Of a DNA stretch of 56,742 bases, positions 48,015 to 55,155 are shown one piece after another (position 1 is the first letter of the stretch; each line of letters begins with the position of its first letter). Origin of the DNA: a virus. The DNA is taken from IMG/VR virus record IMGVR_UViG_3300042521_001523, positions 1 through 56,742 of that record; one strand, 5' to 3'. A program made the translations under genes and the position numbers. The notes below the pieces were generated by a model. That model was not told the origin of the DNA. It worked only from the letters and a program-made list of their open reading frames with translations, and did not search any database.

Positions 48015-48503
48015 ATGACGAAGATCCTTGCGACCCTGAAGCACGACCTGACCGCCAAGGCTGGACAGGTGCTGATCCTGCACGACAACGGCAAAATCTA
48101 CGCTGTTGATGGAGACATCGTGGAGCTTGTGGTGCGCAGTGTGCCTGCTACCCCCGCTCCTGAACCCGTCTGGACTGCCAAGGTGGTGACCCCTGAGCCT
48201 GCTCCTGCCCCGGCACCTGAGGTGGATATCCAGTCGGCACGTGAACGGCGGAACCGGCTGGCCGAGGCGAACGCGCTGCTGTTGCAGGGCATGACGATCC
48301 GCATGGTGTCGCACAAGACCGGCATCCCGCGTGGCACGCTGGGCAACTACCGCACCAACCTCGTGCGGGCCGGACTGCTGGAGGGCAGCGCCAAGCCGCG
48401 CAAGAGCCACTTCTTCAAGAACGACAAGACCCTGGAGGCGGCGCGTGAACGTGGCCGCAAGCTGGCCGAGGCCAAGAAGGCGAAGCGGGATGCGTCCGCG
48501 TGA
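48015..48503 (+). CDS. DNA-binding regulatory-type protein (162 aa)
   Basis: ATG 48015 follows GGAGAGTGAAC. The N-terminal part (KAGQVLILHDNGKIYAVDGD) is a small beta domain; a Pro/Ala linker (about residues 48-70) follows; then a helical domain with NALLLQGMTIRMVSHKTGIP and RGTLGNYRTNLVRAGLLEG, a helix-turn-helix; and a Lys/Arg-rich C-terminus. It likely binds nucleic acid and may be a regulator. No family name can be given. Confidence 0.7.
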   Translation: MTKILATLKHDLTAKAGQVLILHDNGKIYAVDGDIVELVVRSVPATPAPEPVWTAKVVTPEPAPAPAPEVDIQSARERRNRLAEANALLLQGMTIRMVSHKTGIPRGTLGNYRTNLVRAGLLEGSAKPRKSHFFKNDKTLEAARERGRKLAEAKKAKRDASA

Positions 48504-48706
48504 GTGACCACTGCTGGTGCGATCCTCATGGGGATAACGCCACTTGCGACCGGCCTTGTTGCCGGTCGCAAGACCAGCGCCGTGCAGAGGCAGAGGCTAT
48601 CGTCGAAGCAGCGCGCCAAGCGCGCCTGAAGTGGGAGAAAGAACGTGACAACAACTGTGAGCAAGCTACCGCCCGTGGTGCCGCACAAGATCGGCAACAT
48701 CCCTGA
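48500..48706 (+). CDS. Small Cys-rich hypothetical (68 aa)
   Basis: GTG 48500 overlaps the previous stop. The product begins MSDHCWCDPHGDNATCDRPC, giving five Cys and a His in the first 21 residues (a possible zinc knuckle), followed by a charged helix. A perfect 11-bp inverted repeat (48544-48571) lies inside its coding sequence, and its 3' end overlaps the next gene by 62 bases, so it is only moderately sure to be a gene. Confidence 0.5.
   Translation: MSDHCWCDPHGDNATCDRPCCRSQDQRRAEAEAIVEAARQARLKWEKERDNNCEQATARGAAQDRQHP
48544..48571. repeat. Perfect 11-bp inverted repeat
   Basis: TTGCGACCGGC (48544-48554) and GCCGGTCGCAA (48561-48571) flank CTTGTT. It lies 41 bases after the stop of the previous gene and within a predicted small gene. 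It can fold as a strong hairpin in either strand's RNA. There is no U-tract. It may be an attenuator or a protein-binding site. Confidence 0.6.
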
Positions 48707-48878
48707 GACGCTGCGCGTCCTGCTGGGTGCGATGGATATCCGGCGGCAGTTCATCAAGCAGGCGTACTCGGACAGCGAGGAGTACTGGCAGTGTCAGCGA
48801 GACCTTGCCAATCTGGAGCGGCGCTGGGCTGAGGCCGAGGCGCTGTGGGCGAAGCATGTGGCGAAGGAGGGCAAGTGA
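48645..48878 (+). CDS. Small helical hypothetical (77 aa)
   Basis: GTG 48645 follows GGGAGAAAGAAC, a good site inside the end of the previous frame. The product MTTTVSKLPPVVPHKIGNIP, TLRVLLGAMDIRRQFIKQAY, CQRDLANLERRWAEAEALWA is helical and charged, probably a coiled coil. Its stop overlaps the next ATG (TGATG). Function is unknown. Confidence 0.65.
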   Translation: MTTTVSKLPPVVPHKIGNIPETLRVLLGAMDIRRQFIKQAYSDSEEYWQCQRDLANLERRWAEAEALWAKHVAKEGK

Positions 48879-49741
48879 TGAAGCTCATGCTGCCCGACCT
48901 CCTGGAGCATATCAGGAGCAGGAAGATGCCGCTCGTCTCCATGGACGGGAAGATCACACCGACCAAGCCGGGAGATAAGCGGAGAGAGCAGCTGCTGCGC
49001 CCGCTGTTGCCGCTCATTCACCAAGCCGAGAAGTTTATCTTCGACAGCGGGACTGACCAGGATGAGGAGACCACAACGGCGGTGAAGTCCACGGTGCAGG
49101 CCATGTTTGACTTCGGCCTCTACCATCTGCCCGCACCGGTCATATGGATCGAAGATCCGTTCAGCGACGACCAGCGAGGCCCAGCGGATCGTAACTACTA
49201 CCTATGTACAGAGCGTGATGGCATAATAAATGTTTACTTCCTTCAAAGTATTGACCCCACCAAGTTTGGTAAGCCGCGCTTCTACACCGTCTTTGCTGCT
49301 GAGTTAGTTCTTGACCTTGCGCGACCTACCTACTTCGCTGTCGCTGGTGACAGTGATTATTGCGCCCCCTCTGTGGAGAAGATCCTCGGCGAGGTTATCT
49401 ACTCCGTAAACAAGTTCATCGTCACGATGGCCGCACCGCAGACCATCCGTGAGCGTGTCGGTATGCCTAAAGATCGCGCCAGTAGGATCGGTCGGCGCAG
49501 TTACGAGCACACCATCATCCGTGTGCCGAGCTACACGCCCGAGCCCGGTTCAGGCTCAGCGAACGGGCCGCAGGGTAAGCGCCGTATGGGCCTCGTCGCG
49601 GGTTATGTGTGGGGCAAGAACACACGCCCGGTCAGTGAGCAACGCTGGATCGCCCCCCACTGGCGAGGTGACGCAACACTTGGTTTAGTTCCCGCCAAGG
49701 TGCGAGTTGTTGAAACCCGGGAGCTGAAGGAGAGCAAGTGA
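48878..49741 (+). CDS. Hypothetical protein (287 aa)
   Basis: ATG 48878 overlaps the previous stop and follows AAGGAGGGCAAGTG. The protein is mixed alpha/beta, with QAEKFIFDSGTDQDEETTTA, VQAMFDFGLYHLPAPVIWIE, NYYLCTERDGIINVYFLQSI, and a basic C-terminal quarter (MPKDRASRIGRRSYEHTIIR, WIAPHWRGDATLGLVPAKVR). I recognise the style as a conserved phage hypothetical, with no motif that shows function. Local base composition (49190-49340) is a little AT-richer than its neighbours. Confidence 0.7.
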   Translation: MKLMLPDLLEHIRSRKMPLVSMDGKITPTKPGDKRREQLLRPLLPLIHQAEKFIFDSGTDQDEETTTAVKSTVQAMFDFGLYHLPAPVIWIEDPFSDDQRGPADRNYYLCTERDGIINVYFLQSIDPTKFGKPRFYTVFAAELVLDLARPTYFAVAGDSDYCAPSVEKILGEVIYSVNKFIVTMAAPQTIRERVGMPKDRASRIGRRSYEHTIIRVPSYTPEPGSGSANGPQGKRRMGLVAGYVWGKNTRPVSEQRWIAPHWRGDATLGLVPAKVRVVETRELKESK

Positions 49742-49908
49742 TGTCTGACGAAACCAAGGTGTGGCTGGCGATCTGCGGTGTGGTAGGCGTGATCGTGCTG
49801 GTCGGTGGGCTGCTGATCCTCAGCTACAACACCCATCAGGCTGAGCTGCGCAAAGCAGCCTGCGTGAACCCCGACACTGTGGCCTGTGCCCTGGCGGTAC
49901 GGCGATGA
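49741..49908 (+). CDS. Small membrane protein (55 aa)
   Basis: ATG 49741 overlaps the previous stop (TGATG). The product has one membrane span at residues about 8-28 (WLAICGVVGVIVLVGGLLIL) and a short, Cys-containing C-terminal part (AACVNPDTVACALAVRR). Its stop overlaps the next ATG (ATGA). Too short for family assignment; the coupled position in the operon makes it credible. Confidence 0.65.
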   Translation: MSDETKVWLAICGVVGVIVLVGGLLILSYNTHQAELRKAACVNPDTVACALAVRR

Positions 49909-50081
49909 GTGAAGAGGCCATCGCCCAGGCTCGGCGGTTGCATCACCATGTGATGAACGGCGGAAACGTCACAGCCCTCGACCTATCCAGGCTAGTACAG
50001 GCGATGGAGCGGATGCAGGCTGAGCAGTTGAAGTGCGCAGCCTGTAACCTTCTTACCGGTCTCGAATACAGGGGAGGATAG
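49905..50081 (+). CDS. Small hypothetical with His and Cys pairs (58 aa)
   Basis: ATG 49905 overlaps the stop of the small membrane gene. The product MSEEAIAQARRLHHHVMNGG, LSRLVQAMERMQAEQLKCAA, CNLLTGLEYRGG is helical, with a CAAC pair near the end and three His in a row. The next gene begins 4 bases after its stop with GTG, using GGGGAGG within its last codons. Function is unknown. Confidence 0.65.
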   Translation: MSEEAIAQARRLHHHVMNGGNVTALDLSRLVQAMERMQAEQLKCAACNLLTGLEYRGG

Positions 50082-50084
50082 CGC

Positions 50085-50444
50085 GTGACACCGGAGGAGT
50101 GGGCGGAAGCCATCTACGATGCGACCGGCTGGACCATCGGCGAGAGTATGGCGAAGGCCATCGGCACCCTCGTGGAGACCCAGGCCAAGGGTGAGATCGT
50201 CCTACTGCGTGCGGAAGTAGAGTGGCTGCGCGATGAGAGGGAGCGGCTGGCTAAGGAGATGGCCAAGGCGCAGCTCGCTGTGCTGCCGTGGATGGATCAG
50301 GTGGGGTTCCTCAACGCTGAGTACGCCTACCTGACAGATGCGCTGAAGAAGATCAGCGCAGCATCCACTGACGAGACTGGTGTGTACGCCCGGCGCATTG
50401 CGCGTGAGGCGCTTGAGGGGAGCAAGCAACGCTGTGAGCAGTGA
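50085..50444 (+). CDS. Coiled-coil hypothetical (119 aa)
   Basis: GTG 50085 follows GGGGAGGATAGCGC. Residues about 30-65 (KGEIVLLRAEVEWLRDERER, LAKEMAKAQLAVLPW) form a long charged helix with heptad spacing. The remaining C-terminal region is also helical. Nothing in the sequence shows an enzymatic function. It overlaps the next gene's GTG. Confidence 0.65.
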   Translation: MTPEEWAEAIYDATGWTIGESMAKAIGTLVETQAKGEIVLLRAEVEWLRDERERLAKEMAKAQLAVLPWMDQVGFLNAEYAYLTDALKKISAASTDETGVYARRIAREALEGSKQRCEQ

Positions 50445-50700
50445 TCAGAGCAACGCCGCTGCGGAGCGCAGCGCGCATGTCACCAGGGGTGATACACGCT
50501 CCATCCCTGGTGAGAGCTTCCTCGTGGAGGTGAAGCCCGGTGTGTTCCAGATCAAGGCACTCGCCGAGGCCAACCAGATCGTCGCCGAGTTGCAGGATGC
50601 GCTGCGTGCGGCCATCCTCGTGCTGGAGGTGAACGGCATGTCGGCGGGTGACTTCCGTGATGTGCTGAAGCGGAGCCGTCGTGCCCAGACCCAAGCATGA
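50434..50700 (+). CDS. Small hypothetical (88 aa)
   Basis: GTG 50434 is inside the end of the previous gene; the longer frame to 50380 is a run-in. The product has SFLVEVKPGVFQIKALAEAN, QIVAELQDALRAAILVLEVN and RDVLKRSRRAQTQA, a beta-hairpin followed by helices with a basic end. The pattern is not assigned to a known family. It overlaps the next HTH gene by 20 bases. Confidence 0.55.
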   Translation: MSSDQSNAAAERSAHVTRGDTRSIPGESFLVEVKPGVFQIKALAEANQIVAELQDALRAAILVLEVNGMSAGDFRDVLKRSRRAQTQA

Positions 50701-51007
50701 CGAGGAAGCCCTGAGGCTGGCGAAGGCGGTCGGCACGGTTCTCCGTGTCGCCCGCAAGCAGAAGGGCATGAAGGCAGAGAACCTAGCCTACGACATCGGC
50801 GTGGCAGCGCAGACGCTATCCAACTGGGAGACCGGTAAGTTTCTGCCCTACACGCCGCACCTCATGGCTGCGTGCAACATCCTGGGGCTACGCATGTCGA
50901 AGGTGTACGCCGCAGCGGAGAAGATGCTGTGGATGCAGGATGTGATGAAGGCGTCAGCCAAGCAAGCGAAGGAGCGAGCGAAGAGTGAGCGAGGGGAGGA
51001 AGGATGA
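50681..51007 (+). CDS. XRE-type HTH protein (108 aa)
   Basis: GTG 50681 (MPRPKHDEEALRLAKAVGTV). Residues 18-65 (LRVARKQKGMKAENLAYDIG, VAAQTLSNWETGKFLPYTPH) form an XRE HTH with recognition helix AQTLSNWE, then a helical Lys-rich C-terminus. It is the third HTH regulator in the plus-strand arm. It could be a repressor or activator of phage genes; no lysogeny genes are seen, so early-to-late control is more likely. Confidence 0.85.
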   Translation: MPRPKHDEEALRLAKAVGTVLRVARKQKGMKAENLAYDIGVAAQTLSNWETGKFLPYTPHLMAACNILGLRMSKVYAAAEKMLWMQDVMKASAKQAKERAKSERGEEG

Positions 51008-51311
51008 TGCGGGCAAGCTGCCATACCAGCTGCTGCCATCCGACGCAGTGGAGGAGATCCTCCGCGTGCTGGACTTCGGTGCGCAGAAGTACGAGCCGCG
51101 CAACTGGGAGAAGGGCATGGCGTGGAGCCGTCCGTTCTCTGCATTGATGCGCCATATGTGGGCGTGGTGGCGCGGCGAGCGCACGGACCCTGAGACTGGC
51201 ATCTCGCACCTAGCACATGCAGGATGCTGCATCCTGTTCCTGCTATCGTACGAGCTGCGCAAGGTCGGTGCCGATGACCGACCGGGAGGAGGCGATGAAA
51301 CTCGACCCTGA
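50985..51311 (+). CDS. dATP/dGTP pyrophosphohydrolase-like protein (DUF5664-type, 108 aa)
   Basis: GTG 50985 lies inside the previous gene's end. The sequence DDAGKLPYQLLPSDAVEEIL, RVLDFGAQKYEPRNWEKGMA, FSALMRHMWAWWRGERTDPE and GISHLAHAGCCILFLLSYE is a full match in style to the 'dATP/dGTP diphosphohydrolase N-terminal' family, an all-alpha NTP pyrophosphatase relative. It may hydrolyse dNTPs to adjust pools for phage DNA synthesis. In some phages related enzymes serve 2-aminoadenine synthesis, but PurZ and DatZ are not present here. Catalytic E/D residues look retained. Confidence 0.8.
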   Translation: MSEGRKDDAGKLPYQLLPSDAVEEILRVLDFGAQKYEPRNWEKGMAWSRPFSALMRHMWAWWRGERTDPETGISHLAHAGCCILFLLSYELRKVGADDRPGGGDETRP

Positions 51312-51498
51312 GGTCAGAAAGGCTCTGGACGATCTCGGTGTTGGCTATACCATCGAGAAGAGCCGGGACCACTACTTCGCCAGGGTAGCTGGGTACCCGC
51401 GCATCATCGTCGCGGGTAACCACGGCAAAAACAAACACGGTGAACGCAAGGGCACGCTGCGAGATATCCGGCGGCTCAAAGAGCGACTGGAGAGGTGA
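51295..51498 (+). CDS. Small dsRBD-like/HicA-like fold protein (67 aa)
   Basis: ATG 51295 follows GGGAGGAGGCG. The sequence LGVGYTIEKSRDHYFARVAG, YPRIIVAGNHGKNKHGERKG, TLRDIRRLKERLER resembles the HicA-type small domain (helix, three strands with a conserved His, then a terminal helix). HicA is an mRNA interferase; no HicB partner is seen. It might be a nucleic acid-binding protein. The link is by pattern only. Confidence 0.5.
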   Translation: MKLDPEVRKALDDLGVGYTIEKSRDHYFARVAGYPRIIVAGNHGKNKHGERKGTLRDIRRLKERLER

Positions 51499-51503
51499 AC
51501 CAA

Positions 51504-51770
51504 ATGCCAAAGACCACGTTCAACGCAACCAACACTGTCTACACTGTCACCACTCCGAGAACAGCAACCGGCACCTTCAGTACTGCTGAGTGGAATCAAC
51601 TCGCCGATATGCGAGACATCGCCAGGACGAATGTAAGAGATGTGCTCGACCGCGAGTTCCCGCCCGAGCTGCGGGAGTTCCTGATCTGGCTGGTCAACAA
51701 CGACGCGCACATCAACGCCAAGTTCATGGCGTTCAGGGCGTGCAAGCGGATCGGCGTGGAGATCAAGTGA
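51504..51770 (+). CDS. Small hypothetical before DNA polymerase (88 aa)
   Basis: ATG 51504 (MPKTTFNATNTVYTVTTPRT) follows GGAGAGGTGAACCAA. The product has a Thr-rich beta N-terminus and a helical remainder (LADMRDIARTNVRDVLDREF, PPELREFLIWLVNNDAHINA). The last base of its TGA is shared with the polymerase ATG (TGATG). It could be a polymerase accessory protein because of this coupling, but there is no motif to show that. Confidence 0.6.
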   Translation: MPKTTFNATNTVYTVTTPRTATGTFSTAEWNQLADMRDIARTNVRDVLDREFPPELREFLIWLVNNDAHINAKFMAFRACKRIGVEIK

Positions 51771-53653
51771 TGGATATCGTCACCATCGATCTGGAGACCT
51801 ACTACGACCGCGAGTATTCGCTGTCGAAGATGACGACCGAAGCCTACGTGCGCGATCCGCGCTTCGAGGTGGTCGGTGTTGCCATCAAGGTGAACGGGTT
51901 CCCGACTGACTGGTACAGCGGCTCCGACCCGGGCAAGTTCCTGCGCCAACTCAACTACCGAGATAAGGCGATCCTCTGCCACAACACCGCCTTCGACGGT
52001 GCGATCCTGTCGTGGCACTACGGCATCCGCCCGAAGCTCTGGCTCGACACTCTGTCGATGGCGCGGCCACTGCATGGCAGCACGATTGGTGTGTCGCTCA
52101 AGGCGCTCGCCACGCACTACGGCCTTGGTGAGAAGGGCGACGAGGTGCTGCGCACGCTCGGGATGCGAAGGGCTGACTTCACGCCCGACGCGATGGCACG
52201 CTACGCTGAGTACTGCGTGAAGGATGTGGACCTCACCTACGCGCTGTTCCGCAAGCTGGCCAAAGGGTTTCCCTCGCAGGAGATCCATCTCATCGACACC
52301 ATCCTGCGCATGTACACAGAGCCTTCGCTGGTTCTGGATACCGATCTGCTGAACAAGCACCTCGACGAAGTGGTGACGCGCAAGCAGGCGCTGTTGGATT
52401 CCTTCGGTCAGGCTGGTGACGACGACACAAAGTCCCTGCTGATGTCGAACGAGAAGTTCGCAGCATACCTACGCGATTGTGGTGTGACGCCGCCGACCAA
52501 GATCAGCAAGACCACGGGCAAGCCCACTTACGCCTTCAGCAAAACCGACAACGTGTTCACCTCAATGGTGGAGCATCCTGATGAGCGTGTCTCCACAGCG
52601 GTCGCTGCTCGCCTTGGTGTGAAGTCCACCATAGAGGAGAGCCGCACGCGCTCTCTGCTCAGTGTCGCGTCGCGTGGGCCGCTGCCCATCATGCTCAACT
52701 ACTACGGTGCGCACACTGGTCGCCTGAGCGGTGGCGACAAGATGAACCTCCAGAACCTGCCGCGTGGCGGTGCGCTGCGACGTTCCTTGTGTGCGCCCGA
52801 TGGCAAGCTGTTGGTGGCGTGCGACTCGTCGCAGATCGAAGCGCGTGTGGTGGCGTGGCTGGCAGGGCAGAGCGATCTGCTTGAAGCCTTCGCACAGGGG
52901 CGTGATGTCTACAGCGAATTTGCCAGTGCGGTGTACCAGCGCAAGGTCAGCAAGAGCGACAAGCTCGAACGCTTCGTTGGTAAGACCTGCATTCTTGGCC
53001 TGGGCTACGGCATGGGTGCGGCGAAGTTCCGCGACACGCTGGCGCTCGGCATGGGCGGCATCAAGGTGGAGATCGAGGAGGTCGAAGCCTTGCGCATCGT
53101 GAAGCTCTACCGTGAGAAGAACTCTCGCATCGCCATGCTGTGGACCCGCTGCTCCAGTGCGCTCAACAGCATCGCAGGCGGCATGGAGTTCGACATCGCG
53201 CCGAAGGTGCTGGCGTCGCTGGTCACCACGAAGGAAGGCATCCGCCTGCCTAACAACCTCGCTATCCGCTACCCGGCGCTGCAAGAGACCGACCAGAACG
53301 GGTACGTGTATGCCAGCGACCAGCGTCAGTTCCGCGAGGCGCTGAGGGCGCGCGTGGTGGGCGAGCCTGTAGAGGCCGACAAGATGACCCGCATCTACGG
53401 CGGCAAGGTTGTTGAGAACATCGTGCAGGCCGTGGCGCGCATCGTCGTCACCGACCAGCTGGTGGAGATCAGCAAGCGGTACAAGGTCGTGCTTCAGGTG
53501 CACGACGAAGTGGTCATCGTGTGCGACGAGGATGAGGCCGAGGAGGCCAAGGCGTTCGTGATGGGCGTGATGTCCACACCGCCTGAGTGGGCCAAGGGCC
53601 TGCCCGTCGCGTGCGAAGCTGACGTTGGTAAGACCTACGGAGATGCGAAGTGA
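51770..53653 (+). CDS. polA: DNA polymerase I-like (family A) with 3'-5' exonuclease; Leu at 762-equivalent
   Basis: The 627-residue protein has Exo I VTIDLET (Asp7, Glu9), Exo II HNTAFDGAI, Exo III YAEYCVKDVD, polymerase motif A ACDSSQIEAR (Asp352), O-helix RFVGKTCILGLGYG (Arg401, Lys405, Leu409) and motif C LQVHDEV (578-580, HDE). There is no 5'-3' exonuclease domain, as usual for replicative phage PolA. The residue aligned with E. coli Phe762 is Leu409. Leu at this site is known to give slower, more accurate synthesis and is frequent in uncultured viruses. It should be the phage replicase, with the helicase-primase, SSB and nucleases around it. Confidence 0.95.
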   Translation: MDIVTIDLETYYDREYSLSKMTTEAYVRDPRFEVVGVAIKVNGFPTDWYSGSDPGKFLRQLNYRDKAILCHNTAFDGAILSWHYGIRPKLWLDTLSMARPLHGSTIGVSLKALATHYGLGEKGDEVLRTLGMRRADFTPDAMARYAEYCVKDVDLTYALFRKLAKGFPSQEIHLIDTILRMYTEPSLVLDTDLLNKHLDEVVTRKQALLDSFGQAGDDDTKSLLMSNEKFAAYLRDCGVTPPTKISKTTGKPTYAFSKTDNVFTSMVEHPDERVSTAVAARLGVKSTIEESRTRSLLSVASRGPLPIMLNYYGAHTGRLSGGDKMNLQNLPRGGALRRSLCAPDGKLLVACDSSQIEARVVAWLAGQSDLLEAFAQGRDVYSEFASAVYQRKVSKSDKLERFVGKTCILGLGYGMGAAKFRDTLALGMGGIKVEIEEVEALRIVKLYREKNSRIAMLWTRCSSALNSIAGGMEFDIAPKVLASLVTTKEGIRLPNNLAIRYPALQETDQNGYVYASDQRQFREALRARVVGEPVEADKMTRIYGGKVVENIVQAVARIVVTDQLVEISKRYKVVLQVHDEVVIVCDEDEAEEAKAFVMGVMSTPPEWAKGLPVACEADVGKTYGDAK

Positions 53654-54051
53654 TCACCCGTACGATCTGGTGCTGCGCATGTCTCAAGGATGTGGAAGCC
53701 CGCCTCACCGATGGCCGGGAGATATACCCACACCGCCCTGACCTAGCCGACCACCCACGCTGGAAGTGCGATACCTGCGGTAACCATGTGGGGTGCCACA
53801 ACCAAGCGAAGATACGCAACCCTCGCCCCTTGGGTAATATACCCACCCCGGAGCTAAGTAACGCTAGGCGACACATCCACGCGATCTTAGATCCCCTGTG
53901 GCAGTCGAAGCGGATGACGCGGAGTGAAGTCTATACCGCCATCTCAAATAGACTTGGGTATCGCTACCATACAGCCGAGATCAAAACTTTATATGAAGCT
54001 CGCTGCATATATTTCATCGTAAAGGAGCTGAGCCGTGAGCAGCTGGCATAA
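53650..54051 (+). CDS. Zinc-finger-containing protein, DUF3268-like (133 aa)
   Basis: GTG 53650 overlaps the polymerase stop (GTGA). The N-terminus has CCACLKDVEARLTDGREIYP, DHPRWKCDTCGNHVGCH, a zinc-finger pattern (two CxxC pairs and a His) found in the DUF3268-like family of phage and plasmid proteins. The C-terminal part is helical (NARRHIHAILDPLWQSKRMT). It may bind DNA or RNA near the replication fork. No activity is established. Confidence 0.75.
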   Translation: MITRTIWCCACLKDVEARLTDGREIYPHRPDLADHPRWKCDTCGNHVGCHNQAKIRNPRPLGNIPTPELSNARRHIHAILDPLWQSKRMTRSEVYTAISNRLGYRYHTAEIKTLYEARCIYFIVKELSREQLA

Positions 54052-54481
54052 CTACTTCATGGACCTCGCGCACAAGACGGCCTCCCGGTCCAAGGACCCC
54101 ACCACCAAGGTGGGTTGCATCGTCACCTCCAAGGACAAGGTGGTCGTGGCGTCGGGCTACAACGGCATCCCCCAGGGGGTGGCTGATCTGCCTGAGCGCA
54201 TGGAGCGTCCGGCTAAGTACCTCTGGACTGCCCACGCTGAGGAGAACGCGGTGGCCCTGGCGGCCCGCGTTGGGGCATCGCTGCGCGATGGCTCGGCCTA
54301 CGTCACCCACCACCCGTGCAGCCGCTGCGCGCGGAGCCTGATCCAGGCCGGGATCAAGGTGGTCTACATCGGCGATGGCACCACGAGTATGCCCGCAGAG
54401 GAGTTCGACGTAGCCCGGATGATGTTTACAGAGGCGGGTGTGGAGCTGCTACACTTGCCTCCCGAACCAGACGAAGGCTGA
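54035..54481 (+). CDS. Deoxycytidylate (dCMP) deaminase-like protein (148 aa)
   Basis: GTG 54035 overlaps the previous gene by 17 bases. Active-site motifs are HAEENAV (His67, Glu69) and HHPCSRCARSL (Cys95, Cys98), so zinc and the proton-shuttle Glu are present. NYFMDLAHKTASRSKDPTTK and GYNGIPQG are typical of dCMP/dCTP deaminase family members. It should make dUMP for dTMP synthesis or supply a modified-base route. No thymidylate synthase or hydroxymethylase is seen in the window. Confidence 0.9.
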   Translation: MSSWHNYFMDLAHKTASRSKDPTTKVGCIVTSKDKVVVASGYNGIPQGVADLPERMERPAKYLWTAHAEENAVALAARVGASLRDGSAYVTHHPCSRCARSLIQAGIKVVYIGDGTTSMPAEEFDVARMMFTEAGVELLHLPPEPDEG

Positions 54482-54483
54482 CC

Positions 54484-55149
54484 ATGGCTACGACGCTCTC
54501 TCACTCGTTCTCATCCATCAAGATGTATGAGAACTGCCCCTTCCGGTACTACCACCAGCGTATCGCCAGGACGGTAACCGACCAGGGGGGTGAGGCGAGC
54601 GCCCATGGCGAGCGCATCCACAAGTACATCGAGGACCGGCTGAAGGGGACGCACACCCCCGGCGAGATCGCCGACATCGCTAACCTTGAGCCGGTCATCG
54701 CCAGTGTGGAGAAGCTGGCAGCGGGTGGTACGCTCGCCACTGAGCAGCAGTTGACACTTACGCAGGAACTGAAGCCCACCTCTTGGTTCGCCAAGGATGC
54801 GTGGCTCCGGTCCATCCTCGATGTCATGGTGGTGCAGGGTTCCAAGGCCGTGGTGCTGGACTGGAAGACCGGCAAGCGGCGGCCTGACTTTACGCAGTTG
54901 GAGCTGTTCGCTTTACAGGTGTTCGCGCATCAGCCGGACGTGCAGGAGGTCAGCACCGGGTTCATCTGGACCAAGGATCTGGCCTTCGACCGGGAGACCT
55001 ACAAGCGCGCGGATGCACCCGCGCTATGGGCGAAGCTGCTGGAGCGCATCCACCGGATCGAGCAGTCCGTGGAGACCAACGTGTGGCCGATGAAGCCGAG
55101 CGGCCTGTGCCGCTTCTGCCCGTGCAACCACTTTTGTGATGCGGCCTGA
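54484..55149 (+). CDS. PD-(D/E)XK nuclease, Cas4/RecB-like, with four-Cys signature (221 aa)
   Basis: ATG 54484 lies just behind the deaminase stop. Motifs: His45 (AHGERIHKYIE), Asp113 (RSILDVM), VVLDWKTGK (Asp126, Lys128), Gln138. Cys18 in ENCPFRYY together with Cys209, Cys212, Cys214 and Cys218 (CRFCPCNHFC) matches the split cluster of Cas4/AddB-type exonucleases that hold a 4Fe-4S cluster. It should be a 5'-3' or bidirectional exonuclease used in DNA repair, recombination or host DNA breakdown. It has no CRISPR context. Confidence 0.85.
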   Translation: MATTLSHSFSSIKMYENCPFRYYHQRIARTVTDQGGEASAHGERIHKYIEDRLKGTHTPGEIADIANLEPVIASVEKLAAGGTLATEQQLTLTQELKPTSWFAKDAWLRSILDVMVVQGSKAVVLDWKTGKRRPDFTQLELFALQVFAHQPDVQEVSTGFIWTKDLAFDRETYKRADAPALWAKLLERIHRIEQSVETNVWPMKPSGLCRFCPCNHFCDAA

Positions 55150-55155
55150 CTTGAC

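Noticed and set aside
50985-51311. Z-genome (2-aminoadenine) pathway based on the dATP/dGTP pyrophosphohydrolase-like gene
   Set aside because: No PurZ (adenylosuccinate synthetase-like) or DatZ gene is visible in the complete genome, so the essential steps are missing.
54898-54912. QLELF sequence in the PD-(D/E)XK nuclease as another clamp-binding motif
   Set aside because: It lies in the conserved motif III helix (Q...) of the nuclease core, so the residues are explained by fold and catalysis and would be buried.
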